Shown in pieces: positions 6,277-14,759 of a DNA stretch of 29,622 bases. Location: NCBI GenBank assembly GCA_038327915.1, contig JBBQLO010000007.1, positions 1 through 29,622 on the forward strand, read 5' to 3'. The notes under the pieces are model-generated. The model ran no database searches. It saw only the letters and a list, made by a program, of their open reading frames with translations, and was not told the origin of the DNA. How positions within the stretch are numbered: the first letter of the stretch is position 1; each line of letters opens with the position of its first letter. Source of the stretch: CAIXDB01 sp038327915 (lineage in GTDB: Bacteria; Patescibacteriota; Minisyncoccia; Phycocordibacterales; DATDWN01). The position numbers and the translations under genes are program-made.

Positions 6277-6577
6277 AGATGATCAAAATGCCTTTGTTGA
6301 TCTACTTGTAGCTCAAAGCCATGGAGAGGAAACTCTCCACGCCGGATGGCCACTGACCGTTTCAGTGGTACACGTTTTCGGTATACGTGGTCAAAAAATA
6401 CCGATAAAATCCTCCTAAGGAGGACGGACTCGCAGAGCCCATAAAGAGGTTTTGAAGGGCGAAAGGTTGCATTGTGTGAGATTTATGTGCGCACATATAT
6501 TCTTACTTACAGTGTAGCTAATCGCCCGACAAACCTACATAGCCCTCATGTGCAAAATTGCATACTGAGGCTTTTTC
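6277..6577 (+). ncRNA. Structured non-coding RNA of unknown family, about 300 nt
   Basis: A free-standing transcription unit with its own promoter and an intrinsic terminator, and no open frame of substance. Helices that can be read directly: GGAGAG-GAAA-CTCTCC (6323-6338), CCACTGA/TCAGTGG (6350-6368), CACGT/ACGTG (6371-6389), CCTCC-TAA-GGAGG (6411-6423), a 14-bp palindrome TATGTGCGCACATA (6484-6497), GGGCGA (6457-6462) with TCGCCC (6522-6527), and a crossing AGGTT (6464-6468) with AACCT (6532-6536) that would be a pseudoknot. Fragments such as GAAGGGCGAAAGG recall RNase P RNA, but the segments needed between them are missing. It is not a tmRNA (no tRNA-like ends). It could also act as a long leader of the pilN operon if the terminator is leaky. 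Confidence 0.6.
6542..6577 (+). terminator. Intrinsic terminator of the structured RNA
   Basis: CCTCA (6544-6548) pairs with TGAGG (6566-6570) and TGCAA (6551-6555) with TTGCA (6558-6562), giving a two-part stem followed by C and five T. It separates the RNA from pilN. From 6578 to 6862 there is no gene: I see a TATACT at 6662-6667 that may be the pilN promoter, and a 7-bp hairpin AAAAGTC-AGAA-GACTTTT at 6787-6804 in the leader. Confidence 0.6.
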
Positions 6578-6862
6578 GTATCAAAAATTCTGTGTAATTT
6601 ATATTTTTTTCGAAATATATATTTGTGTACAACTTGCATGGTTTTATTTTTTTATATTCGGTATACTTACACGAGTAGCAGATAATTATTTCTTTCGAAA
6701 TCGCAAGTTTTTACAGACATCGCACAGGAGCTTATAAAATTACAGCGGTACTCCGTTTTTAATTTTTTTGAGTGACGAGGAAAGCAAAAAGTCAGAAGAC
6801 TTTTATGCGGATCTGGAAAAACTTGTGGTGAGAGAGAAATAATTACCCCCACCACCTTTTTT

Positions 6863-7474
6863 ATGGAACCTAAATTTCAAACATCGTTCATTCCACGGAA
6901 ACCAATTATCGAAGGAGTTTCCTCGATGCGTCCTCCTGTTCACAATACCAATATATTTAGCGTCATAGCGAGCATAGCCTTTATCATCACTATTTTTGTG
7001 TGTGGGGGGCTGTTTGCTTACAAGCATGTGCTTACGGGTCAAATCGCTCAGGCCGAAAACGATTTGGTTGCAGCTCGAGCAGCGTTTGAACCTGATACAA
7101 TCCAAAAACTTATTTCTGTTAGTTCTGAAATTTCATCAGCTAAACGCCTTCTTGAACAACACGTTGTTGTTTCTGAAATATTTAGTCTTTTACAGAATAT
7201 AACGGTTAAAAAGGTTCAGTTTGATGACTTTTCTTATTCCAAAAAAGATAAGGCCTCCTCGATTTCAATGAGTGGTGCAGCTCAGAATTACAGCGCACTC
7301 CGAGCTCAAGCCGATCTATTTTCTCAGAGTGATTTTATTAAGAATCCAGTATTTTCAAATTTTGACCTTGCTGAAAACGGTAATGTAACATTTAAGTTTG
7401 AATCGACAATTGATCCGACGCTTATTTCTTATAAAAAAGCAGTATCGGCACTTTCTGCAACCAACCCCCAGTAA
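6863..7474 (+). CDS. pilN: PilN-like inner membrane pilus assembly protein
   Basis: 203 residues. A short cytoplasmic N-terminus (about 1-30) carries the PilM-contacting segment, a single transmembrane helix spans about 31-54 (IFSVIASIAFIITIFVCGGL), and the rest is a periplasm-side coiled coil plus a small alpha/beta domain (VQFDDFSYSKKDK...SISMSGAAQNYSALRAQADLFSQ), the layout of the PilN/GspL-C fold. Sequence similarity to PilN is low, so the assignment rests on topology and on its place before a PilO-like gene and the motors. No Shine-Dalgarno is seen before ATG 6863. Confidence 0.75.
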   Translation: MEPKFQTSFIPRKPIIEGVSSMRPPVHNTNIFSVIASIAFIITIFVCGGLFAYKHVLTGQIAQAENDLVAARAAFEPDTIQKLISVSSEISSAKRLLEQHVVVSEIFSLLQNITVKKVQFDDFSYSKKDKASSISMSGAAQNYSALRAQADLFSQSDFIKNPVFSNFDLAENGNVTFKFESTIDPTLISYKKAVSALSATNPQ

Positions 7475-7497
7475 TTTTTTATAATTTAGGCACCTAC

Positions 7498-8049
7498 ATG
7501 AAATCATTTTTACCATTTATTATAATAGCTATCTGTATCGGAGCATACTACCTGTATATTTCTCCAGCGTATGCAGAAATTTCTACACTGTCAGCTAAAA
7601 AAAGCGAATTCACAGATGCACTCAATAAATCCAAAGAGGTAAAACAGCGTCGAGACAGTCTCCTCGTATCATACAATGCTATTTCTCCCGACGATATTGC
7701 TCGACTTAAGAAAATTATTCCTGAGAGTGAAAACAGTGCTCTGCTTGCAGAAAATATTAATTCCATTGCTTCTCAATACGGCATGGTTATTCGGTCTGTG
7801 AAAATAGATGTGTTGCAACCGCAAGGGCGAGACGGGGTCGTCGCGGTGGCGAGTGGTCCGTACCAGACGACGACTATGAGTTTTACGGTTAAAGGTACCT
7901 ACGATCAGTTTATTAAATTTTTACAAGATATCGAATCAAATACTCGTCTCGCCGATGTCGTTTCCTTGTCTGCGAAAGGGGACCAGAAGTCGAGTGGAAT
8001 TCAGACTTTTCAATACACAGTACAAATGCACACTTATTCTCTGCACTAG
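7498..8049 (+). CDS. pilO: PilO-like inner membrane pilus assembly protein
   Basis: 183 residues with one transmembrane helix at about 4-25, a coiled coil (about 27-75) and a C-terminal domain holding the PilO-type strand-helix pattern (TTTMSFTVKGTYDQFIKFLQDIESNTRLADVVSLS). PilO heterodimerises with PilN around the pilus base. It lies 23 bases after pilN in the same direction and with the same architecture, as expected for this pair. Weak at residue level, strong by context. Confidence 0.78.
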   Translation: MKSFLPFIIIAICIGAYYLYISPAYAEISTLSAKKSEFTDALNKSKEVKQRRDSLLVSYNAISPDDIARLKKIIPESENSALLAENINSIASQYGMVIRSVKIDVLQPQGRDGVVAVASGPYQTTTMSFTVKGTYDQFIKFLQDIESNTRLADVVSLSAKGDQKSSGIQTFQYTVQMHTYSLH

Positions 8050-8086
8050 ACCACTTCATTAAATCTCTATACTTAATTAATTGACC

Positions 8087-8443
8087 ATGCCTAAACCACA
8101 AACCAACAAGATTATCACAGTCATTGTTATCCTCGTTGTGCTCGGAGGGGGTTATTTCTTTTTTTTCAAGTCGTCTCCAACGCCCACTGCATCACTTGTA
8201 AGTACGACAGAATCTAACAAATTTGTAGGACAGGATATTCTTGATTTAGTCAATACACTGAAGACTGTTTCTATTGACCCTGCTATTTTTTCAGGACCTC
8301 TTTTTCAGCATCTTCATGATTTTACTGTCGCACCTGAAGTTCAGTCGCAGGGCAGAACAAATCCTTTTGCACCTATAGGTAGCGAAAACGGTGTTCAAAT
8401 TCTGAGCACCACCACATCAAGCGTGGTAAAACTCAAGAAGTAG
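8087..8443 (+). CDS. Small membrane-anchored PilP-like protein
   Basis: 118 residues from ATG 8087 (a TTG two codons earlier is less likely). The N-terminus is a signal-anchor (IITVIVILVVLGGGYFFFF). The rest is short and ends with SQGRTNPFAPIGSENGVQIL. The 'GR.NPF.P' stretch recalls the conserved RDPF.P segment of PilP lipoproteins that bind the PilN/PilO pair, and the position after pilO is the usual place for pilP. There is no lipobox and the secretin-binding beta domain is absent, which fits a cell with no classical outer membrane secretin. The name is withheld because the similarity is only this motif. Confidence 0.6.
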   Translation: MPKPQTNKIITVIVILVVLGGGYFFFFKSSPTPTASLVSTTESNKFVGQDILDLVNTLKTVSIDPAIFSGPLFQHLHDFTVAPEVQSQGRTNPFAPIGSENGVQILSTTTSSVVKLKK

Positions 8444-8461
8444 TATAATTCTCTATTAACT

Positions 8462-10216
8462 ATGGATATTCTTCACATACTTTTAGGAAAAAATTTAATT
8501 ACAGAAGCGGATATTGATATTATCGAAAAAGAGTCTCGGTCTTCTGGAGAGACAATTGAGCAGACTCTTTTAAAACATGGTGTAGCGCAAGAAAGTATTT
8601 TATCCGCGCAGGGTGAATATTTTGACATTCCTTCGAGATCCCTTTCGGGGGTTGAAATTTCTGGGAAGGTGTTGAAATATGTTCCTGAAGAGTCGGCGGA
8701 ACACTATCATTTTGTACCGCTCGCAGTGGAAGATGGGGTGTTGGAAGTGGGAATGGTAAACCCAGACAATATTGAAGCTCGAGATGCACTTAATTTTATT
8801 TCTTCAAAAATTGGCATGCCTTTCAAGATTTTTCTTATTTCTCAGAGTGATTTTGTTAAGGTTCTTTCCGACTATAGGGGACTTTCGGGAGAAGTGTCTA
8901 AAGCACTTTCTGAATTAGATATAGAATTAAAAATTGAACCAAAAGATGACTCAGGAAAAAAAGATGAAAAGAATATTCCTGTTGAAAATAAATCCCAAAA
9001 TATAGATAAGGCTGTCCAAGAATCAGATCGAATCACTGAGGATGCTCCGGTTACCAAAATAGTAGCTACTATTTTGCGTTATGCCACAGACGGTAATGCA
9101 TCAGATATTCACATTGAACCCTGGAGAGAATCGGTAAAAGTCCGATTTAGAGTTGATGGAGTGATGAACACCTCACTTGTTTTACCTTTAAAAGTTCATT
9201 CTGCGGTTATTGCTAGAATAAAAATACTTTGCAATATGCGACTTGATGAAAAACGTAAACCACAAGATGGTCGCTTTACTGCACGTATTGAAAATCGTCG
9301 AATTGATTTTCGAGTATCAACATTTCCCACTTATTATGGTGAAAAAGTGGTTATGCGTCTTTTGGACCAAGAAAAAGGTGTTAAAAAACTTGATCAAATT
9401 GGTCTTTCGAAACGAAACTACGATCTTATTATGAAATCCATCAAAAAGCCATACGGACTTATTCTCATTTCTGGTCCGACAGGATCTGGTAAGACAACGA
9501 CACTGTATTCCATGCTTAATGAAATTGATCGTGAACACCAAAATGTACTTTCTCTCGAAGATCCGATTGAATACAACATTGAAGGAATGTCTCAGTCACA
9601 AGTTCGCCCTGAGATTGATTACACATTTGCATCGGGTTTGCGTACCACTCTTCGGCAGGATCCCGATGTTATTATGGTAGGAGAAATTCGAGATAAAGAA
9701 ACGGCTCAACTTGCTATACAGGCCGCACTGACGGGCCACCTTGTTCTTTCTACTATTCACACTAATTCAGCCACGGGTGTTATACCTCGCCTTATTGATA
9801 TGGGAGTTGATCCTTATCTTATTGCCCCAACTTTGATCCTTGCAATCGCCCAGAGACTGGCTGGTGGATTGTGTCCAGGATCCGGTAAGGCTATACCTAT
9901 TGAAGGTAGCTTGAAAATGATGATAGATAGCCAGTTTGCTGATCTGCCTCCGAAATATAAGGCAGAATTGGATTTTACTAGCGAAGTATATGAAGCATCG
10001 AGTACTGCTGATTGTCCTTCTGGTATGAGGGGTCGCGTGGCAGTGCTTGAAGTGTTTGAAATGGACAAGGATTTGGAAGCAATTATACTGAAAAGCCCAA
10101 CTGAGATTGAAATTACTAAAGTAGCTCGAAGTAAGGGAATGTTGAGTATGAAAGAGGATGCGATGCTTAAGGCGATGCATAGGATTATTCCGTTTGAAGA
10201 AGTTAATATGTTATAA
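8462..10216 (+). CDS. pilB: Type IV pilus extension ATPase PilB
   Basis: 584 residues. An N-terminal N1-type (MshEN/GspE_N) domain covers about 1-140, followed by a charged linker (about 150-195) and the secretion ATPase core: Walker A GPTGSGKT at 338-345, Asp box LEDPIEYNI near 365, Walker B VIMVGE at 403-408, His box TGHLVLSTIHTN near 424-435. The C-terminal tetracysteine zinc site is eroded: only Cys471 (in LCPGSGK) and Cys518 (in ADCPSGMRGR) remain of the two CxxC pairs. PilB is a cytoplasmic hexamer that drives pilin addition through PilC. Confidence 0.95.
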   Translation: MDILHILLGKNLITEADIDIIEKESRSSGETIEQTLLKHGVAQESILSAQGEYFDIPSRSLSGVEISGKVLKYVPEESAEHYHFVPLAVEDGVLEVGMVNPDNIEARDALNFISSKIGMPFKIFLISQSDFVKVLSDYRGLSGEVSKALSELDIELKIEPKDDSGKKDEKNIPVENKSQNIDKAVQESDRITEDAPVTKIVATILRYATDGNASDIHIEPWRESVKVRFRVDGVMNTSLVLPLKVHSAVIARIKILCNMRLDEKRKPQDGRFTARIENRRIDFRVSTFPTYYGEKVVMRLLDQEKGVKKLDQIGLSKRNYDLIMKSIKKPYGLILISGPTGSGKTTTLYSMLNEIDREHQNVLSLEDPIEYNIEGMSQSQVRPEIDYTFASGLRTTLRQDPDVIMVGEIRDKETAQLAIQAALTGHLVLSTIHTNSATGVIPRLIDMGVDPYLIAPTLILAIAQRLAGGLCPGSGKAIPIEGSLKMMIDSQFADLPPKYKAELDFTSEVYEASSTADCPSGMRGRVAVLEVFEMDKDLEAIILKSPTEIEITKVARSKGMLSMKEDAMLKAMHRIIPFEEVNML

Positions 10217-10238
10217 ATTGGAGGCTGTGCATTGGTTT

Positions 10239-10260
10239 GGAAATTAGTCCGGAAATTAGT
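10239..10260 (+). repeat. Short direct repeat upstream of the receiver gene
   Basis: GGAAATTAGT occurs twice at a 12-bp period (10239-10248 and 10251-10260), just before the TATACT (10280-10285) that would serve as -10 box for the next gene. It could be an activator site or simply a slippage duplication. Confidence 0.45.
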
Positions 10261-10297
10261 TTTTTGTTTTTCAATACAGTATACTAAAGGCAATTAT

Positions 10298-10684
10298 ATG
10301 GAAGAAAAAAAACACATAAAAATACTTTTGGTAGACGATGATAAATTTCTTCTTGATATGTATGCGTTAAAATTTAAGAAAAGTGAACTAGAGGTGGATA
10401 CTTCTTCAGGAAGTAGTGATGCATTGTCAAAGTTGCGAGGTGGAGGCACACCCGATATTTTACTTTTGGATATTATCATGCCTGGTCAAGACGGTCTCGA
10501 ACTTCTCAAAATAATCCGTACAGAAAAGCTTATTCCTCAGGCGGTGATCATTATTTTGTCTAACCAAAATGATGCAATGGATCAAGCGAAGGATCTCGGT
10601 ATCGATGGATATATAGTCAAGGCTATGACTATTCCTTCTGAAGTAGTTGAAAAAGTACTTTCGATATACACACACAAGACCTAG
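10298..10684 (+). CDS. Stand-alone response regulator receiver (CheY-like)
   Basis: 128 residues from ATG 10298, 12 bases after TATACT, so the mRNA would have only a few leader bases; a longer frame back to 10232 would start upstream of that promoter. Receiver landmarks: LLVDDDKF (acidic pocket) near 11, phosphoacceptor Asp in LLLDIIMPG near 54, IILSN (Ser switch) near 86, and GYIVKA (Lys) near 105. There is no output domain, so it must act by protein contact. Its position between pilB and pilT suggests control of pilus extension or retraction, like PilG/PilH in twitching systems. No histidine kinase is in the window. Confidence 0.88.
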   Translation: MEEKKHIKILLVDDDKFLLDMYALKFKKSELEVDTSSGSSDALSKLRGGGTPDILLLDIIMPGQDGLELLKIIRTEKLIPQAVIIILSNQNDAMDQAKDLGIDGYIVKAMTIPSEVVEKVLSIYTHKT

Positions 10685-10754
10685 GATACGTATCGTACAC
10701 AATATTGCACACGTAAATAATATTTTAATAAAAGAAATATAATTCATTATTTTC

Positions 10755-11822
10755 ATGACCACCCTAGCCCATACACAACTTGATGATTTGGTAGCCACTG
10801 TTCTCAGAGAGGACGCTTCCGATCTTCATCTCGCAGAAGGACGCCAACCTATTCTTCGAGTAGCGGGTTTTCTTATACCTCTTGTTACTCTTCCTGTGTT
10901 TACTCGAGCTGACATGGAGGCTCTTCTGGAAATTTTTATTGATTCAAAGAAGAGAGAACATTTTAAAGAATTCAAAGAATGTGATTTTGCATATAATCAC
11001 AAAGACGTAACTCGATTTCGTGGCAATGTATTTCAGGAACTTGGAAAGATTAGCATTGCCCTGCGACTTATTCCTAAAAGTATTAAGACTTTGGAGGAGT
11101 TGCGACTTCCCTCTATACTTGAAACATTTGCAAGTAAGCAACAAGGATTCTTTTTGGTTGTTGGCCCGACTGGTCAAGGCAAGTCAACGACCTTGGCTTC
11201 ACTCATTGATATGATTAATGAAACGCGTCTCGAACACATTATAACAATCGAAGATCCCATCGAGTACATTTTTGAAAATAAAAAAGCCATTATCGATCAG
11301 CGTGAGGTGAGAGAAGATACTCCGGATTTTCACACTGCCTTAAACGGCATGTTTCGTCAGGATGTGGATGTGTTGATGATAGGAGAGATGCGAAGTCCAG
11401 AAACAATCTTTACCGCGGTTACAGCGGCGGAAACAGGACATCTCGTTTTTTCTACGCTACATAGCAACACTGCTTCGCAGACTATTGCACGAATCATTGA
11501 TTCTTTCCGTGCTGATCAACAGAGTCAGATCCGTGTTCAGCTCTCTGCATCCTTGCTCGGTATTTTTTCACAACGACTCGTTCCTCGTATATCTGGAGGA
11601 CTCATCCCGGCGTGTGAACTGCTTATAAATAATAACGCAGTCGGCAATCTTATTCGGGAAAATCGAGTACATGAGATTAATACGGTTATTGAGACTGGCT
11701 CAGACCAAGGTATGATCGATTTGAATCGTTATTTGTCCGAGCTTGTTCGGGCAGGGGAGATCACCATAGAAAATGCATATTTACATTCCCATAACCCAAA
11801 GTCCTTGGAGAAAATGATTTAA
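10755..11822 (+). CDS. pilT: Type IV pilus retraction ATPase PilT
   Basis: 355 residues, normal for PilT. Walker A GPTGQGKS at 137-144, Asp box IEDPIEYIFEN near 165, Walker B VLMIGE at 206-211, His box TGHLVFSTLHSNT near 228. The C-terminal AIRNLIRE motif typical of PilT appears as AVGNLIRE, followed by HEINTVIETG...GMIDLNRYLSELVRAG. The usual RQDPDV before Walker B is RQDVDV here. PilT hexamers depolymerise the pilus, powering twitching and DNA pull-in. Start ATG 10755 has no Shine-Dalgarno. Confidence 0.94.
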   Translation: MTTLAHTQLDDLVATVLREDASDLHLAEGRQPILRVAGFLIPLVTLPVFTRADMEALLEIFIDSKKREHFKEFKECDFAYNHKDVTRFRGNVFQELGKISIALRLIPKSIKTLEELRLPSILETFASKQQGFFLVVGPTGQGKSTTLASLIDMINETRLEHIITIEDPIEYIFENKKAIIDQREVREDTPDFHTALNGMFRQDVDVLMIGEMRSPETIFTAVTAAETGHLVFSTLHSNTASQTIARIIDSFRADQQSQIRVQLSASLLGIFSQRLVPRISGGLIPACELLINNNAVGNLIRENRVHEINTVIETGSDQGMIDLNRYLSELVRAGEITIENAYLHSHNPKSLEKMI

Positions 11823-11834
11823 TTATTTTTAAAT

Positions 11835-13040
11835 ATGATTTTTCTATATAAAGCGCTTACAGCGACAGGTGAATCGACAAAAGGAGAGATTGAGGCAGTC
11901 TCGGAGGATTTGGCTATCAGTGTTTTGCAAAAGCGTGGACTTATTATTTCCGAGATTCATGACGCTGACGCGAAAGGTTTTAGTCTCGGCAATCTTGGTA
12001 TTTTTAACCGTGTTTCTCATAAAGATGTGGTTATTCTGTCGCGTCAGATGGCCACATTGTTTGCGGCTCAAGTGTCAGCCTTGCGTATTTTTCGTCTTAT
12101 CGGTGCTCAAACCCAGAGTGTAACTCTTCAAAAACATCTTCTGGAAGTGGCGGACGATATTCAGGGTGGTACTTCTATTTCGAATGCACTCGCCCGTCAT
12201 CCAGATGTTTTTTCAAATTTTTACGTTAATATGGTAAAGGCAGGAGAGGAGTCGGGTAAATTAGATGAGACGTTTAACTATCTCGCGGATTATCTTGATA
12301 GAACATACGAAGTGACATCGAAAGCAACCAACGCCCTGATTTATCCAGCCTTTGTTGTTATGACTTTTGTGGGGGTGATGATTCTCATGCTTACTGTTAT
12401 TATTCCCAAAATCAGTGTCATGCTCACCGACTCAGGTCAAGAAATCCCTATCTATACTAAAGTTGTTCTCGGCATTAGTAATATTATGGTTCACTACGGT
12501 ATATTTGTAGCTATGGGTTTTGTCATTGCCGGTTTTGGAGTCTGGAAGTATTCCCAGACCGAAGACGGAGCTCTCCGTTTAGATGAAATTAAGTTGCAAG
12601 TTCCGTATCTTGGTGATTTGTATAGAAAACTTTATCTTTCTCGGATTGCAGACAACATGAATACCATGATCCGAAGCGGAATTCCTATTCTCCGTGCGTT
12701 GGAAATTACTTCTTCGATTATTGATAATCATTTATATAAAAATATTCTTGATAACACTTTAATAGAAGTAAAAGGTGGTAGTTCTTTGTCTACGTCCTTT
12801 GGAAATTATCCTCAAATCCCTGGAATCATGGTTCAGATGATCAAGGTCGGAGAGGAAACTGGTGAGCTCGGCAATATTTTAAAAACTTTGGCTGCTTTCT
12901 ACCAGCGTGAAGTTACTACGGCAGTAGACACACTGGTTGGTCTTATTGAGCCGATTATGATCGTCGCTCTCGGCGCTGGTGTCGGTATTCTTCTTGCGTC
13001 AGTACTCATGCCTATTTACAATATAGCTTCGGCAAACTAA
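11835..13040 (+). CDS. pilC: Pilus platform protein PilC (GspF family)
   Basis: 401 residues with two GspF repeats: residues about 65-190 (LSRQMATLFAAQVSALRIFRLIG... VKAGEESGKLDETFNYLADYL) and about 265-395 (RIADNMNTMIRSGIPILRALEIT... IKVGEETGELGNILKTLAAFYQ). Each ends in a membrane helix, with another hydrophobic segment between (about 205-235). The duplicated 'GEE[ST]G.L' motif is diagnostic. It is a polytopic membrane protein that forms the rotor on which PilB and PilT act. It begins 12 bases after pilT, same operon. Confidence 0.95.
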   Translation: MIFLYKALTATGESTKGEIEAVSEDLAISVLQKRGLIISEIHDADAKGFSLGNLGIFNRVSHKDVVILSRQMATLFAAQVSALRIFRLIGAQTQSVTLQKHLLEVADDIQGGTSISNALARHPDVFSNFYVNMVKAGEESGKLDETFNYLADYLDRTYEVTSKATNALIYPAFVVMTFVGVMILMLTVIIPKISVMLTDSGQEIPIYTKVVLGISNIMVHYGIFVAMGFVIAGFGVWKYSQTEDGALRLDEIKLQVPYLGDLYRKLYLSRIADNMNTMIRSGIPILRALEITSSIIDNHLYKNILDNTLIEVKGGSSLSTSFGNYPQIPGIMVQMIKVGEETGELGNILKTLAAFYQREVTTAVDTLVGLIEPIMIVALGAGVGILLASVLMPIYNIASAN

Positions 13041-13097
13041 TTATCATTTCTCTCTGTCACTCTAGGGCGATTATCCACAGGCACACTCTTTCTCTGC

Positions 13098-13126
13098 TTT
13101 TCATATTATCTTAATCCTCGTATACT
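13098..13126 (+). promoter_or_regulatory. Promoter of the major pilin gene
   Basis: TATACT at 13121-13126 with a TTTTCA at 13098-13103, spacer 17. The roughly 115-nt leader contains a 6-bp hairpin TTCTCT/AGAGAA (13155-13171), which could stabilise a highly expressed pilin mRNA. Confidence 0.5.
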
Positions 13127-13249
13127 GTACATATTCGTTTAATAAAAAACGGTATTCTCTGTAAGAGAGAAAATGGTCGAGGTCCACAAAAAATATAGAC
13201 ACTATAGATTATAAATTTCATTAATCATTATTTTATTAAATTCAATTCT

Positions 13250-13732
13250 ATGACAAAAAAATTGCCATCGTTTAGTAAAGGTTTTACATTGATCGAATTG
13301 CTCGTCGTTATCGCTATCATCGGCATATTATCTTCGGTTGTTCTTGCGTCACTTAACACTGCTCGAGGTAAGGGTGCGGACGGTGCCGCGAAAGCTGACC
13401 TTAACAACATCCGAGCTCAGGCAGAACTTGTGTATGACACAGTATCTCCAAACAGTTATGCGACGGTGTGTATAGATCCAAATGTAGTTAAAGGTATTAC
13501 AAATGCTTCTTCTGTAGAGGGTGGTGCTTGGACAGCTGTTGCATCTAATGCTACTACGGTCGGATGTAGTAGTCCGGGTGCTACTTGGGTAGCATGGATT
13601 TATCTTTTGAAAGGTGCAGCAGGAACTAATTACTGGTGTGTAGATAATACAGGGACATCTATGCAAAAGACGGTCGCTCCTGGTAGCGCTGCTCCAGTAT
13701 CATGTGGTGCTTCTGCCGGAGTTGCATGGTAA
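13250..13732 (+). CDS. pilA: Major type IV pilin (prepilin)
   Basis: 160 residues. A short basic leader ending in KG precedes FTLIELLVVIAIIGILSSVV, the class III signal: PilD would cleave between Gly and Phe and methylate Phe+1, and Glu+5 is present. After the long N-terminal helix comes a small globular domain with four cysteines (ATVC, VGCS, YWCV, VSCG) that could form two disulfides. It is exported to the membrane and polymerised into the pilus. It has its own promoter and is followed by a very strong terminator, so it is transcribed separately from pilC, as expected for an abundant subunit. Confidence 0.93.
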   Translation: MTKKLPSFSKGFTLIELLVVIAIIGILSSVVLASLNTARGKGADGAAKADLNNIRAQAELVYDTVSPNSYATVCIDPNVVKGITNASSVEGGAWTAVASNATTVGCSSPGATWVAWIYLLKGAAGTNYWCVDNTGTSMQKTVAPGSAAPVSCGASAGVAW

Positions 13733-13743
13733 GTCAATTGTAG

Positions 13744-13799
13744 TATTGTTACAACAAAAAAACACTTGAATGTTCAAGTGTTTTTTTGTTGTAACAATA
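13744..13799. terminator. Long perfect inverted-repeat terminator after the pilin gene
   Basis: A perfect 27-bp inverted repeat (13744-13770 with 13773-13799) around a 2-base TG spacer. The arms contain a run of 7 A and 7 T respectively, so it can work as an intrinsic terminator and would be symmetric in both directions. It isolates the pilin gene from pilD. Confidence 0.8.
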
Positions 13800-13827
13800 T
13801 ATTTTTTGATTCATTTTAATTTTGGTA

Positions 13828-13833
13828 TATACT
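13828..13833 (+). promoter_or_regulatory. -10 box of pilD, giving a leaderless mRNA
   Basis: TATACT at 13828-13833 lies directly before the start region of pilD. Transcription would begin near 13840, which is the second of two candidate ATG codons, so the message would have no or almost no 5' leader. Confidence 0.45.
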
Positions 13834-13839
13834 ATGTGT

Positions 13840-14745
13840 ATGGACATCATCGCTCTTATTTATATTTTTCCCTACCTTTTTATTTTAGGCACTATCGTTG
13901 GAAGTTTTGTAAATGTTGTCGCCTTACGGCACGGGACAGGACTGCGAGCCACTCACGGCAGGTCTCTCTGTATGCACTGTGGCATTCCTATTAAATGGTA
14001 CGATCTTATTCCAGTTTTTAGTTTCATGGGACTTTCAGGAAAGTGTCGTGCATGTAAAGGTCGACTATCGTGGCAGTATCCGCTCGTCGAGCTTGCTTCC
14101 GGCATCATCTTCGTTGCTCTTGCTGTGCGTCAATATAGTCTTTGGCCATTGTATAGTAGTTTTGCTCATGGTTTTCTTTATTCTGTTTTATTTTTCATCT
14201 ACTACGCTTTTGTATGGAGCGTACTTTTGGCTATAGTCATCTACGACATGCGTCACAAAATTATTCCCAATACTTTCGTCTACACATTTATCTCTTTGGC
14301 AGTCGCAAAGCTTCTGCTGTTATTCTATTGCTCGACTGTTGTATTAGGGGTTGCATCACTTGATCTCGTTCAGGCATTAGATATGTTTTCACCCTTTATT
14401 CTTTCTCTACCTTTTGCTCTTCTGTGGTTTATGTCTCGAGGAGAATGGATGGGTTTTGGAGATGTAAAACTTATGTTTGGTATTGGTGCCCTGCTTGGGT
14501 TTGTGTCAGGAGTATCCGCAATCATTCTCGCTTTTTGGACAGGGGCAAGCATCGGTATTTTTCTTTTGATTGCTTCTCGTAATTCTCATACCCTTGCCCA
14601 CTCAAAAGAACACAGAGACTTACACAACTGGCGCATGAATTCTGAAGTACCATTTGCTCCCTTCCTCATACTCGGTACTCTTATCGCTTTTTTTTGGCAT
14701 GTGGATATTTTAGGGTTGGGTACACTGTTTCATGTTTTCCATTAG
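13840..14745 (+). CDS. pilD: Prepilin peptidase PilD / type IV leader peptidase
   Basis: 301 residues from ATG 13840 (ATG 13834 is the alternative; starts before that would overlap the -10 box). The first cytoplasmic domain has the zinc cysteines LCMHCG...GKCRACKGR, which also mark the N-methyltransferase half (GSFVNVVALR...RS). The aspartate protease residues are in IYDMRHKIIPN and in the GxGD-type MGFGDVKL. There are about seven to eight membrane helices. It processes the major pilin and the minor pilins encoded on either side. 14 bases separate it from the next gene. Confidence 0.94.
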   Translation: MDIIALIYIFPYLFILGTIVGSFVNVVALRHGTGLRATHGRSLCMHCGIPIKWYDLIPVFSFMGLSGKCRACKGRLSWQYPLVELASGIIFVALAVRQYSLWPLYSSFAHGFLYSVLFFIYYAFVWSVLLAIVIYDMRHKIIPNTFVYTFISLAVAKLLLLFYCSTVVLGVASLDLVQALDMFSPFILSLPFALLWFMSRGEWMGFGDVKLMFGIGALLGFVSGVSAIILAFWTGASIGIFLLIASRNSHTLAHSKEHRDLHNWRMNSEVPFAPFLILGTLIAFFWHVDILGLGTLFHVFH

Positions 14746-14759
14746 TTATCGTCTTAATT

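Noticed and set aside
6277..6577. RNase P RNA or tmRNA
   Set aside because: Some short motifs resemble RNase P RNA, but the long segment between its conserved blocks is missing. No tRNA-like ends or tag frame for tmRNA.
6667..7105. Two minus-strand frames opposite pilN and its leader
   Set aside because: They are shadows of the pilN coding frame and of AT-rich leader sequence, with no family resemblance.
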